Below are positions 45,844 to 55,742 of a stretch of DNA of 64,000 bases, in pieces (position 1 is the first letter of the stretch; each line of letters begins with the position of its first letter). Position numbers and translations under genes: made by a program. Under the pieces are notes generated by a model. It was not told the DNA's origin and did not search any database. It worked only from the letters and a program-made list of their open reading frames with translations. This DNA is from Lunularia cruciata (taxonomy: Eukaryota; Streptophyta; Marchantiopsida; Lunulariales; Lunulariaceae): NCBI GenBank assembly GCA_948567375.1, contig OX419761.1, positions 10,046,501-10,110,500 of the forward strand. The letters are read 5' to 3'.

Positions 45844-47148
45844 GAGAAGGCCTACACATAGGGCACTTTGAGAAGGGTCTGATGGGAGAGGAGAAATGCT
45901 TTGAAGGAATAGAGGCCTGTGGAAGAGTTGACAAGGAATTTTCCCAAAGGAGTAGCTTTTCAAGAGAAGGCTGACCAGGATCAAACAGAGAGGAGGAAGA
46001 GCTTCAAGAGGGTTTTCTCAAAGGAGAGTGAGGGCTTAGCAGGAAGACGAGAGGTTTGTGGAGAAGTCCAGAGAGGTATCAAGGAGAGAATTAGGAAGTA
46101 ACAAGAATGAGAGAGGAGTTTTGGGAAGACAAGGAATGGACAGAAAAGGAAGAGAGTGGAGGATCAAAGGGGGAACAAAAATGGGATATAGGGTTTATGC
46201 ATGAGCTAGAGAAAACTCTCAAAAAGTGAAGGAGTGAACTGAGATAGAAGAATTTGAGAGAGGCTTGGCTCGTGCAAGAGCTGGATAGAAAATCTTGAAA
46301 TGTGAAGAATTTTGCCTGAGACAGTGATAACGAAGAAGAAGAATGCTTCAAGAGAGTTGTCGGACGGAAGATAGGTGATTTTGAGGGGAGAAGTGCTTGG
46401 TGTGCAGGGAAGAGAGAAGTTTTCTAGAGAAGAAAGACACTTGAGTAGAGAAGGTTCTGCCTAAAAATAAGGGAAGGAAATTGAGGGAAGGTTGTGGTTT
46501 CTTCGTTTGTGACATGAAACAAAGGGCAAAGGGAGAGATTCTCAAAAATCAAGTGCTTGTGCTTGGCTTGACAGAGGAGGAAGAGCATTTTAAGAGGGAA
46601 GTCACAAGACAGGAGGTAGAAACCTCATTGAATGTGGCAAGAAAAGAAAGTTTGGACAGAGGAACCTTCAAGGAGAAGGTCTGGAATGAGAGTGAGAGGG
46701 ACTAAGAAAAGAGAAATTTTTGAAGTGAATTACTAGAGGAAGAGAGAGAGAGATTTGTGCTAGAAACTTGAAGCTTAGGTCTTGTGCAGAGTAGCAAAAG
46801 AAGAGGAATATTCAAAGTGAAGGGTTAGCCTTGCAGAGTCAAGGGAGAGTGAGAAGGATTTTTGAAGTTGCCCTTTCAATTTGTTTTAGGACAGGCAAAG
46901 GTTGGAGGCTAACGGGAGGGACCTTGGAAAGGGTTCACGAGATAGTCATTGGGAAGGAAAATTTCAAAGGAGCAGGCTGAAGGAGGCAGGACAGAGGAGA
47001 GTTGTCAACACAGAAGGGAGAGATCTTGAGGGAGAATCTACTGGACAGTGGAAACTTGGAGGGGTTGACTAGTGGAGATGCTACAGAACAAGGAGATGAA
47101 GGGCTATAAGGGATAGGGAATAGGACCAAGCTGATTCCATTTCTTTCC

Positions 47149-47156
47149 TTTATATG
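47149..47156 (+). promoter_or_regulatory. TATA-like box of family P
   Basis: TTTATATG breaks the purine-rich composition at the start of the P tail, about 610 bases (E1 removed) before the P 3' end. Confidence 0.35.
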
Positions 47157-47601
47157 CTTGGTTATTCAAAGTGCTTGATGTAATCATCGTTTAGTCAAGA
47201 GCAGTTTGACCTTTCTCAAATGATTTATAAATTGTGAGACTAGGTATTGTGATGGAAATGAGAATCCTTGTGAGTGAATGTGTGTATTGATATATGAACA
47301 GTGGTAAGGAAAGAACATGATTTTGGAGTACTCAGTAGATGGATCAGATCATTGAACAAACTGCCCGGGGTTGAGTCCGGTCGCATAACCTGTGGACTAA
47401 TCCACAAACCCCACCAGATCCCTCTCTATGAGACCAGACCAGACCATTACTGCAAAAACCCACCAAACCCAAAACATACTAAACCCAAGAATAACATACC
47501 AAGAACAAAGTCAGGAATAACAGACCAGGAACAGTAGCCGAGGGAATGAGCAAGACAGAAATAATCCAAAAGCCTAATGGAAAAAACCATTGAGGAGGGT
47601 C

Positions 47602-48291
47602 TGTAACACCCATTTGTGCATGTGTGTGGTATTGTGATATTTAGCTTGGTATTACAAGTACTTAAGAGATATTATTTATAGAGATAAAGGATGGTTCTAT
47701 ATTAGTCATGGTCAGCTAAAGTTAGTCATAGCTAAGATAGAGGGGACTTTACTTTAGAGGAAGTAGAAAAGATGAGCACCACTATTTTGGATTTTAGTGT
47801 GTTGACTTGATATTATTCCTAGGTGTTTGGCTTTGAGGAAAGAGTTGAGAACTCTTGGGCCCGCAAGCCTTTTTGTTTTGGATTCTTCTTTTGTCCAAGG
47901 ATAGCCCATGTGAAGGAATCCTTGACTTAGTGGTTGGGTCAAGATAAGACCACATACTTAGGGGAATATGCTCATGTGAATGGATATTCCTTTCTACTTT
48001 TTGACTTTACTTGACTTTTAGTCTAGTAACTTGAGTTACTACGGTAATTAGTAACTTTGGTATGTAACTATTTCACAAGTATATAAACAAGGGGTGAGGA
48101 GGTACTTATCATCCTTTCATTTGCAACTATCTCTCTCTCATTGAGTTCTCTAGTGAGCAATGTCTTGAGTCTTGGAGTGTTAGCCTTGGAGGAGTATGAT
48201 GGAGTTGGGGTTCCTTGCCTTTTTAGTCCATGGTGCGCTACCATAATAGCCATCAGAGGTTCATCTTGAGTGAGAGACAGGCCGGCTCACA
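47602..48291 (+). repeat. 5' LTR of E1
   Basis: Starts TGTAACACCCATTTGTGC and ends GGCCGGCTCACA. It contains a TATA box at 48080-48088, putting the predicted transcript start near 48115. The inverted relative in E2 is at 61561-62252. Confidence 0.9.
48080..48088 (+). promoter_or_regulatory. TATA box in the E1 5' LTR
   Basis: TATATAAAC, also present in the 3' LTR at 55209-55217. It is degenerate in the E2 LTR. Confidence 0.6.
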
Positions 48292-48313
48292 TTTTTGGTT
48301 CCGTTGCGAGGAC
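48292..48313 (+). other. Primer-binding site of E1
   Basis: TGGTTCCGTTGCGAGGA begins four bases after the LTR (48296). It resembles the TGGCGCCGTTGCCGGGGA site common in plant gypsy elements, with several differences. The tRNA is not determined. Confidence 0.5.
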
Positions 48314-48329
48314 CTCTCTAGAAGACAAG

Positions 48330-48503
48330 ATAATGTTCCGCGTCCAATTCTACATTAGGCAGAAGGAGGCTATGAGAGCTCACTTGGAGAGGACATTAGG
48401 AGAGAAGAGGGTTGAACTTATGTTAGAGAACCAAGATCCATTTGTATCCCCTTTAGTTCATTGTGATGTCTTTGAGGTGATTTTTTACATCTTGTACACA
48501 TGA
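48330..48503 (+). CDS. Small upstream frame of E1, unknown
   Basis: An ATG at 48333 opens a 57-residue frame, MFRVQFYIRQKEAMRAHLER and so on, that is basic then hydrophobic and ends LYT-stop. It lies soon after the primer site, where gypsy elements usually place the gag start. It may be a real N-terminal exon for the zinc-knuckle frame at 49207 or just leader. I cannot assign a function. Confidence 0.3.
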   Translation: MMFRVQFYIRQKEAMRAHLERTLGEKRVELMLENQDPFVSPLVHCDVFEVIFYILYT

Positions 48504-49206
48504 GAGGAATTGGAGAGATTGTGTGAGGTGGATTGCAGATTTTGGGGATTAAGGTGATTTTGGCCAAAATCTCAAGTTTGAGATCTGGACTTGAGATTTC
48601 TACACATGATAGCTTGGGTTATCTTTCAGTTAGCACACTTGAAATTATTGTGAGAGCTTCTATGCGCACTGGGCTAGAATTTTTGAAAGTTGATAGGTAA
48701 ACTGCTCCCGCAACTGCATGCTCTCTGGAAAATTGTACAGAGTCTGCCATTTCTTCAATTTTCAGTGAATTGTCCTGAAAATTTCCAAGAAAATTAAGTG
48801 CATTGTATCCTACCTACTGCCACAAAAATCAGAGAGAGATCGTTCTTGAGAAGGGCGTTATGAGTTTTTGAAGTGAAGGGGATGGTTTTTAGACCAAATC
48901 TGAAATATGGGTGCTCAATAGAAAGGTGTCTAGGCCAAATGGCTCGATGAAAAGATCTGAAATTTTGCAGGGAGGGACGCCCTGGAGTTGTGATCAAGTG
49001 TGAAAAATTTCAGAGGAGTGTGACATAGTGGTTGGGAGATTTGAGTGACATTGTGAGGAAGGGTCAATTCTCCAGAGTGGAGATCTCATGCATGAGGAGT
49101 TTGAGATCAACAAAAAGCATATTTGAGTGTTTAGATTCATCTTGGGAACATGGAGGGTCATCAAGAGTGGAAATTGAAATTATGCAAGGTTCCCCAAGGG
49201 TTTTAG
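48504..49206 (+). other. E1 leader without recognised content
   Basis: About 700 bases with no long frame and no repeat found. It could be an intron or an untranslated leader. The last bases (TTTTAGGTGATTGTAG) look like a splice acceptor region, which is an inference. Confidence 0.3.
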
Positions 49207-49623
49207 GTGATTGTAGGGGTTGATTTGAGGAAAAGAGAGTTTACAATAGAACTTGAAGAGAGTGTTGAGAGGATTCAAAAACCTACACCACTTGGAGGAA
49301 AGAGTGAGTCTAAGTGCTTTCTATGTGGAGAGAAGGGACATAAGGCAAGTTCATGTCCATTGACCTTTGAGAGCAAGAGATTGAGGGAAAGGAGAGGCTT
49401 ACTTGACTTGGGTTTGCATGTTGGACCTTCTTCACCAAGATTAGGAGGGAGAAGATCTAAGACCAAGGAGTTAGGTGAGGTTTGTGGAGTGGAAGGACTT
49501 CCAAAAGGACATGAGTGTAGTGGAGTAAAAGCACTTTTGGAGACTTTGGTGAAGGATCTTGGAGAGAGCATTAGTACTGCTACAGAAAAACTACCACCTT
49601 CATCAGCTAGTTCTCAAGATTAG
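49207..49623 (+). CDS. Extra E1 frame with CCHC zinc knuckle
   Basis: It is open from a stop at 49204 to TAG at 49621, with no ATG at the head (first codon GTG), so a spliced or read-through start is likely. It contains CFLCGEKGHKASSC (about residues 37-50), a classic C-x2-C-x4-H-x4-C nucleic-acid-binding knuckle, then an Arg-rich and Ser-rich tail. It is separate from the main gag, which has its own knuckle remnant. Extra upstream gag-like frames occur in some plant gypsy elements, but I do not know a match for this one. Confidence 0.5.
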   Translation: MIVGVDLRKREFTIELEESVERIQKPTPLGGKSESKCFLCGEKGHKASSCPLTFESKRLRERRGLLDLGLHVGPSSPRLGGRRSKTKELGEVCGVEGLPKGHECSGVKALLETLVKDLGESISTATEKLPPSSASSQD

Positions 49624-49855
49624 TGATGTAGATAATCTTTCAACTAATGGATAAACTATCCATGAGAGTTACATTAATATGCACTCTAGGATTTGATGTT
49701 GCTATAGAAATCTTGGAGCAACCTGAACCTTTTGTGTTCCCTAGAGTGGATTATTCTCAGATGGTGTTAGTCATGTATATACTTTATTAGTAATAGAGTG
49801 AGAGAAAAGAAAAGAGAAAAAAAATTGAGAGAAAGAAAGATAGTGAGAGGTTAAG

Positions 49856-51080
49856 ATGGGGAAACTTCCGGTTTTCTTTGACAAGGATGGAGAAGATGTG
49901 GAGGTCTTTGTGAGAGACTTCAAGAGAGCTTGTATAGGAAACAATGAGAGGAGGAAGAATGAGTGAGCCTCATTATTACCAGATTTCTTTGAGGATGCAG
50001 CACTTACATGGTATGAGTCAAAATACCAAAAGAGAGAGAGGAGAGATGGGGAAGAAGAGTCTTGGGAGACTTTGACTTCAGCACTCATTGACAACTTTTT
50101 TCCTGATGAGAGTTATGAGAGATTGATGAGTGAGGTTACATTTCTCAAGCAAGGAGATGGAGAGAAAGTGAGAGTCTATGTGGAAAGAGTGGAATAGTTA
50201 GAGTCCAGATTTTGCATAGTGTTGAGGAAGGGTGGGGATGATGTGGAGACTACAATGATTGGCATAGGGGCCATGCTCACCAAGAATTTTGTGGGAGGGT
50301 TGAGACCACAAATTAGAAGCAAGGTGAGATATGAGAAACCTTCTTCCAAGGTTGAAGCTATCAAGATCGCAATTCGTATGGAGGAGAGTTTGGAAGGAGA
50401 TGAGAGTGATTTGGTGGTGAAGGAGGTTGTGCATCCTCCTCAAGGCTACAATTATGGTGGAACTTCTGATACTTTGGTGGCAAGGGTTGCACCACAAGTA
50501 GTGGTTGTTCCAGTTCTTGCATCTCTACCAAAGGATCCACTTCAAACCATCATAGAACAACTTGCGGATCTCAAGATCAATGTGGTGCAACTATGGGAGA
50601 AGAGAGAGGTAGATCAGAATGTAGGGAGAGGGCCTAGGAGTTATAGAAACTATCCATATAGAGGAGGCCAACCAGCCAACAATTTCAATGATAGAAATTG
50701 TTTTGGTTATGGAGGAAGAGGCCATATCCAAAGGAATTGCCCAAATACCACTTACCATGGAGGAAGGGGTTATGAGGGAGCCAATAGAGGGAAAGAGGGA
50801 GGTAGTGAAACCCAAGTGGCTCCTAATACAAACAAAGGTAAGAGGATAGCATCCATAGATGTGGTGGAGAGCAAGTATGAGAAGGGAGAGTGCTCAAACT
50901 CCAAGAGTCTTAATTTGGAGCTTTTGGCACAAGAGAAGAAGAGAGCTCATTTTGCAGAGGATGTTCACTCTTCTCAAGGATTTACTTCAAGCAAGGATAC
51001 TCCTATGTCTACTAGAGGCACTCGCACCTCAACACCATCAACAACAAAGACTCCAAGGAAGAAGTTGGGGATGGAGGACT
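49856..51080 (+). pseudogene. E1 gag region
   Basis: Capsid-like: VFVRDFKRACIGNNERRKN, DFFEDAALTWYESKYQ, LIDNFFPDESYERLMSEV, and VRVYVERVE before the second stop. After a variable linker, the knuckle near 50698-50745 reads CFGYGGRGHIQRNC, in which the second Cys is Tyr. A basic Ser/Thr-rich segment follows. The stops at 49964 and 50195 split it. Confidence 0.75.
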
Positions 51081-51289
51081 TCTTGATCTCAAAGCAACAA
51101 TGGAACTACAATGTGTTGGAGGATGTTGGTAGTCATAAGGCTAACATCACAGTGGGCCAATTAATTGCTTTGAACCCTACCTTGAGAAAGGAGCTTAGAG
51201 GTGGTTTGAGTTCTACAAGGAGCAAGAGGAAGAAGAAGGCAAAAGTTCCAATATCAACGGGGGTGGTGGATGCCAAGCCAACACCATGG

Positions 51290-51640
51290 GAGGCTTGTGA
51301 ATATGCCTCCAAGATTGATGTGAGAGTGAATGGTCACAACATCAAGGATGCATTGGTTGATGGAGGATCAGCAATAAATGCCATGTCCGAAAGGTTGATG
51401 AAGAAGTTGGGTATGATACCCTCAAGACCTTCAACATTTGTGGTGAGCATGGCAAACAAGCAACAAGTTTGACCAGTAATGGTGATAGATAAAGTGGTAG
51501 TTTCAGTTATGGGAGTTCAAAATCTCATGACTTTCCAAGTCTTGAAGGATTCAAGCTATGACTTACTTCTTGGGAGGCCATGGTTGAGAGCAGTATGCAC
51601 AACTGATCGATGGCACAAAGGGTACTTGAGGATTGGGCCA
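51290..51640 (+). pseudogene. E1 aspartic protease
   Basis: The catalytic loop ALVDGGSAINAMS has its Asp at 51359-51361. The second conserved element, LLLGRPWL, is near 51570. The stop at 51470 (QQV-stop-PV) lies between them, so the domain is broken by one base only. D-G-G-S is an accepted variant of the usual D-S/T-G-A. Confidence 0.75.
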
Positions 51641-52039
51641 TCAAACTATAGAGTCATGGTTCATGTGACTAACACCACCAACACTTCACATTTAGATACA
51701 CCATCTTCTGATTATTGGGAATCAGATTCTGAAGAAGGAGCTTCAGGTGTGGACACAAGCATGGAAGAGGAGACTTCCACGGAGGAGGATGAATCTGAAT
51801 CTGATTTAGATGTGTATCCTTTGTGTGCTATGAATTTTTCACCTAAGCCAGAGGTTTTGAAGGACCCAGACAAATCACCATTGACACTTGAGGAGGTAGA
51901 AAGAAGGTTAGCTACCCTCAAGTATGGTCCAAATGTTACCAAGGAAGAGAAGGTGAGATTTGAGGAGATTTTCCGCAAGTTCATCCATGTGTTTGGTTTC
52001 ATTTACAAGGATTTGAAGGAAGTCACCTTGGAGGAGCAC

Positions 52040-53330
52040 AAGATAGAAGTAGAGTCACATGCAAGACCAATCCGCCAAAAGCAACGTCGCATTAGCCCAC
52101 CAATAAATTTGGTTGTGAAGGAGGAGATTGATAAGTTCAAGGAGGCTGGATTTATCTTTGAGGTAGAGAATTCAGAATGGGTGTCTCCAATTGTCATTGT
52201 GAAGAAAAAGAATGGCAAGCTTCGGGTATGTGTGGATTACAAGAAACTCAATGTTGTTACCAAGAAGGACTACTACCCATTGCCGTTCATTGATGAGATC
52301 TTGGAGGAGATTGCAGGTCATGAGAGGTACAGTTTTGGAGATGGTTATAGTGGATACAACCAAATCAAGATTGCACCAAAGCATCAACAACTCACCACAT
52401 TCACCACACCTTGGAGAACTTACGCTTTCAAGGTCATGCCTTTTGGGCTTTGCAATGCTCCAGCCACATTCCAACGGTTCATGAACAAGGTATTTGAACC
52501 TTTCATTGGGAAACTTGTGAGAGACTTCATTGATGACTTTTGTGTGTATGGGAGCAAGGAGGAGCACTTTGAGCACCTAATCAAAGTCTTGCAATGCTTG
52601 GATGAGGCAAATGCATCACTCAACCCAGAGAAGTGCATTTTTGGATGTGAAGAAGGTCTACTTTTGGGGCACATCATCTCCAAGGATGGAATAGCAGTTG
52701 ATCCTGAGAAGGTGAGGAAAATCTCAGACCTTCCATCCCCTTCAAGCTTGAAAAACTTATGCCAATTCTTGGGGATGGTGGGGTACTATAGGAGGTTCAT
52801 CTTCTCATTTTCCAACAAGGCTTATGCATTGACCATCTACATGAAGAAGGGTGTAGATTACATGGTGATTTTGGAAGACAAGGAGGCTCTCAAAGCTTTT
52901 GGGGAGCTCAAGCAATCCCTTGTTGTAGCTCCAATTCTTGCTAAACCTGATTGGAGTAAGCCTTTCATCCTCTACACTGATGCTTCTAATGTAGCTATAG
53001 GATGCACTCTTAGTCAATTAGACCAAGATGGGCATGATCATCCAATAGCTTATGCTAGTAGGCAGATGGTTTCAGCAGAGAAGAACTACTCTGTCACGGA
53101 GAAAGAAGGGTTGGCAGTGATCTTTGGTCTCAAGAAGTTTAGACACTACTTGATTGGAGGGAAAGCCACCATTGTCACGGATCACAAGGCTTTGAAGTAC
53201 ATCTTCAACAAGCCTAATGTTGAAGGGAGACTAGCAAGGTGGATGATACTCTTGTCTGAGTATGACTACACCATTGAGGATAGGCCAAGAAAGAAACATG
53301 CAAATGCTGATTTGTTATCTAGAGCCTATG
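52040..53330 (+). CDS. E1 reverse transcriptase and RNase H (open)
   Basis: This part of the frame is uninterrupted. Reverse transcriptase: VDYKKLNVVTKKDYYPLPFI, RYSFGDGYSGYNQIKIAP, MPFGLCNAPATFQRFMN and FIDDFCVYG with both catalytic Asp codons (52532-52537). RNase H: FILYTDASNVAIGCTLSQ, YASRQMVSAEKNYSVTEKEG, VTDHKALKYIF and KKHANADLLSR (about 52960-53330). It copies element RNA into DNA in the particle. All key residues that I can see are present, so this is the best preserved enzyme of the window. Confidence 0.85.
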
Positions 53331-53589
53331 ATCATGATGGAGATGAGCCAATGGATGATTCCTTCCCGGATGAGGAGCTCATGACAATCTCAGTCACTCA
53401 AGAGGTTCCAATGGAGTACAAGGAGATTGTGGATTTTGTGACAAGAGGTAATTATCCAGAAGGGATGCATGCTAGGGAGAGGAAGGCCCTTGCAGCAAGA
53501 TCTAGACCTTACACAATGGTGGAGGATATTCTTTTTCACCAAGGAGCAGATGGTCTACTTCGAAGAGCAGTGGGTAAGGAAGAGTCTAT

Positions 53590-54682
53590 CCTACTCATAA
53601 AGGAGTTTCATGAAGGTTTAGTATGTGGAGGACACTTTGCAGGAAAGGTGACTGTTTTCAAGATTCTAGATGCAGGGTACCATTGGAAAGGGATTTTCAA
53701 GGATTGTCTTGATTATTGCAAAACTTGTCATGTTTGTCAAGCTTTTGCTAGAAAATCTACATCCACTCCACCACTTAGATCAATTCCATTGCAAGGACCC
53801 TTTGAGAAGTGGGGAATTGATTTTGTAGGTCCTCTCAATAGAACCCCAAGGAACAATCGGTACATTGTGGTAGTTACTGATTACCTTACCAAGTGGGTTG
53901 AGGCTAGACCATTGAGGGACAAGAATGAAGATGAAGTAGGTAAATTTCTTTATGAACGCATTATCACTAGGTTTGGATGCCCTTTGGAGTTGGTTTCTGA
54001 TAGAGGAGGAGAGTTTACAGGAAGCATTATTACAGCCATGCTACGACATTTCTCTATCACACATAGAGTAACTACATCCTATAAGCCAAATTCCAATGGC
54101 TTGGCAGAGAGAACCAATTAGACCTTGTGCATGATGTTGGCCAAAGATGCAGAAATGGAGGGGGCTAAACATCATTAGGACAAGAGGATTCATGCAGTTT
54201 TGCGGGAGTATAGGACAACCATGAAGACATCCACCGGATATTCTCCATTTCAATTGGTGTATGGTATTGAGTCTACCTGACCTATTCACTTTGATCTTCC
54301 TACCTTCCAAAGCATTCATAGGAGATTGAAGAAAGCACAAGGAGGTGATGCAGAGAAGTCAAGGAAGGATCAACTCATGGAGTTGGAAGAGGCAAGAGCA
54401 ATTGCTATGGTTCGAGTGGAGCAAGCCCAAAGGAAACAAAAGGAGAGCTATGACAAGAGGCAAGGCAAGAAGAAGGTGGAGCCTTTTAAAGAAGGTGATT
54501 GGGTAATGTTGTTTGATTCCATTCAATTCAAGAGAGTGCAAAAGAAGTTTTTGCCTAAGTACTTTGGACCTTTCATAGTAGAGAAGGTGTGGGGAAATTA
54601 CACCCATGATCTCAAGGAGTTGGGAGGAAGACACTTTGATAGGATTAACCATGATAAGTTGAAGATGTACCATAGAAGGTAG
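53590..54682 (+). pseudogene. E1 integrase
   Basis: The N-terminal zinc region reads HEGLVCGGH and later CKTCHVCQ. Catalytic Asp at 53819-53821 (GIDFVGPL), Asp at 53999-54001 (VSDRGGEF) and Glu at 54107-54109 (GLAERTN) give D-D-35-E spacing. Three stops follow the Glu (54119, 54176, 54278). The C-terminal region has KVEPFKEGDWVMLFDS and KKFLPKYFGPFIVEKV, the GPY/F-type module, and ends HDKLKMYHRR without a chromodomain or PHD finger. Confidence 0.85.
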
Positions 54683-54730
54683 AGAGGCCTTCACTTTGAG
54701 GACAAAGTGAAAACTTAGTCCGAGGGTAAA

Positions 54731-55420
54731 TGTAACACCCATTTGTGCATGTGTGTGGTATTGTGATATTTAGCTTGGTATTACAAGTACTTAAGAGATA
54801 TTATTTATAGAGATAAAGGATGGTTCTATGTTAGTCATGGTCAGCTAAAGTTAGTCATAGCTAAGATAGAGGGGACTTTACTTTAGAGGAAGTAGAAAAG
54901 ATGAGCACCACTATTTTGGATTTTAGTGTGTTGACTTGGTATTATTCCTAGGTGTTTGGCTTTGAGGAAAGAGTTGAGAACTCTTGGGCCCGCAAGCCTT
55001 TTTGTTTTGGATTCTTCTTTAGTCCAAGGATACCCCATGTGAAGGAATCCTTGACTTAGTGGTTGGGTCAAGATAAGATCACATGCTTAGGGGAATATGC
55101 TCATGTGAATGGATATTCCTTTCTACTTTTTGACTTTACTTGACTTTTAGTCTAGTAACTTGAGTTACTACGGTAATTAGTAACTTTGGTATGTAACTAT
55201 TTCACAAGTATATAAACAAGGGGTGAGGAGGTACTCATCATCCTTTCATTTGCAACTATCTCTCTCTCATTGAGTTCTCTAGTGAGCAATGTCTTGAGTC
55301 TTGGAGTGTTAGCCTTGGAGGAGTATGATGGAGTTGGGGTTCCTTGCCTTCTTAGTCCATGGTGCGCTACCATAATAGCCATCAGAGGTTCATCCTGAGT
55401 GAGAGACAGGCCGGCTCACA
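54731..55420 (+). repeat. 3' LTR of E1
   Basis: Same length as the 5' LTR (690). By-eye differences from the 5' LTR number about nine, roughly 1.3%. Just upstream is TCCGAGGGTAAA, a weak polypurine tract (CCGGGGGTAAA in E2). Confidence 0.9.
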
Positions 55421-55424
55421 GGTC

Positions 55425-55590
55425 TACACTCTGGAAGAAGTTGCCTTGACAAGGCCTGCTATCACCAAGCCAGAGAGTAGCTCCAGCGTCAGACTACAAG
55501 AGAACTTTCGAGTCATTGACAAACAAGACACCCTAAGCGCAGGCAGCCAGGTGCCGGCGCAATCTCAAGACCTTACAATCCTTGTGACCT
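55425..55590 (+). mobile_element. Family P plus copy, 3' end
   Basis: It continues P after E1. GGCAGCCAGGTGCC then CAATCTCAAGACC and CAATCC (55540-55585) match the complement of 10041-10100 (AGCTAGGTGCCCAA, CTTGAGACCATCC). The exact end is uncertain by about ten bases. Confidence 0.55.
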
Positions 55591-55742
55591 TACGATCCTT
55601 AGCTTCCTTCTCGCCTTTGATTAACTTCTCCTTCAACTGCATGATCTCTTCACTCAAATACTTCACCACCTGCAGTTCATCCTTTATCTCCGGATGATCC
55701 TTCTTCAACTCTTTCTTCTTCTTCGTCAACATCATCAGCAAG
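55591..55742 (-). mobile_element. F1 long LTR, copy 11, part 1
   Basis: Coiled-coil segment of F1. Its end, GCAAG (55738-55742), is the left target duplication of copy 12. It continues at 59054. Confidence 0.65.

Larger units (their letters stand above)
44247..47601 (+). mobile_element. Family P purine-rich element, plus copy, 5' part
   Basis: It starts TGTAAAGCCCGGAAATAG and is strongly purine-rich on +. It is homologous to the complement of 10320-13750, sharing for example the ACGAGCTCAAG...TGTTATTGGAG region, the low-complexity purine body and the tail near 47160-47540. E1 is inserted at 47601 and P resumes at 55425. No retroelement gene was found. Minus-strand frames such as 45523-45984 follow composition only. 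A TATA box at 47149 followed by a 440-base tail is LTR-like, so a solo long LTR is the best guess. Confidence 0.6.
49856..54682 (+). pseudogene. E1 gag-pol polyprotein, one frame, six stops
   Basis: A single frame of 1609 codons runs from the ATG at 49856 (MGKLPVFFDKDGEDVEVF) to its own stop after KMYHRR. The order is gag, protease, reverse transcriptase, RNase H, integrase. It is interrupted only by stops at 49964, 50195, 51470, 54119, 54176 and 54278, and I see no frameshift. The sister copy E2 has sense codons at the last three. Two of these (CAG to TAG at 54119, TGG to TAG at 54176) and probably 51470 (CGA to TGA) are C-to-T type changes. It would need read-through or a helper element to act. 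Confidence 0.85.
47602..55420 (+). mobile_element. E1: near-intact Ty3/gypsy element
   Basis: 7.8 kb with two 690-bp LTRs (47602-48291 and 54731-55420) that differ at about nine positions by eye. It has a primer site, two small upstream frames, one gag-pol frame and a purine tract before the 3' LTR. It is flanked by GGTC on both sides (47598-47601 and 55421-55424), a 4-bp duplication, or 5-bp with one mismatch. It sits inside family P, whose sequence resumes at 55425. Reverse transcriptase style (FIDDFCVYG) and lack of a chromodomain suggest the non-chromovirus Tat/Athila side, tentatively. Confidence 0.9.

Noticed and set aside
44459-46545. Minus-strand frames with hydrophobic, membrane-like sequence in the plus copy of P
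   Set aside because: Same composition effect; the frames are not kept between the two P copies.
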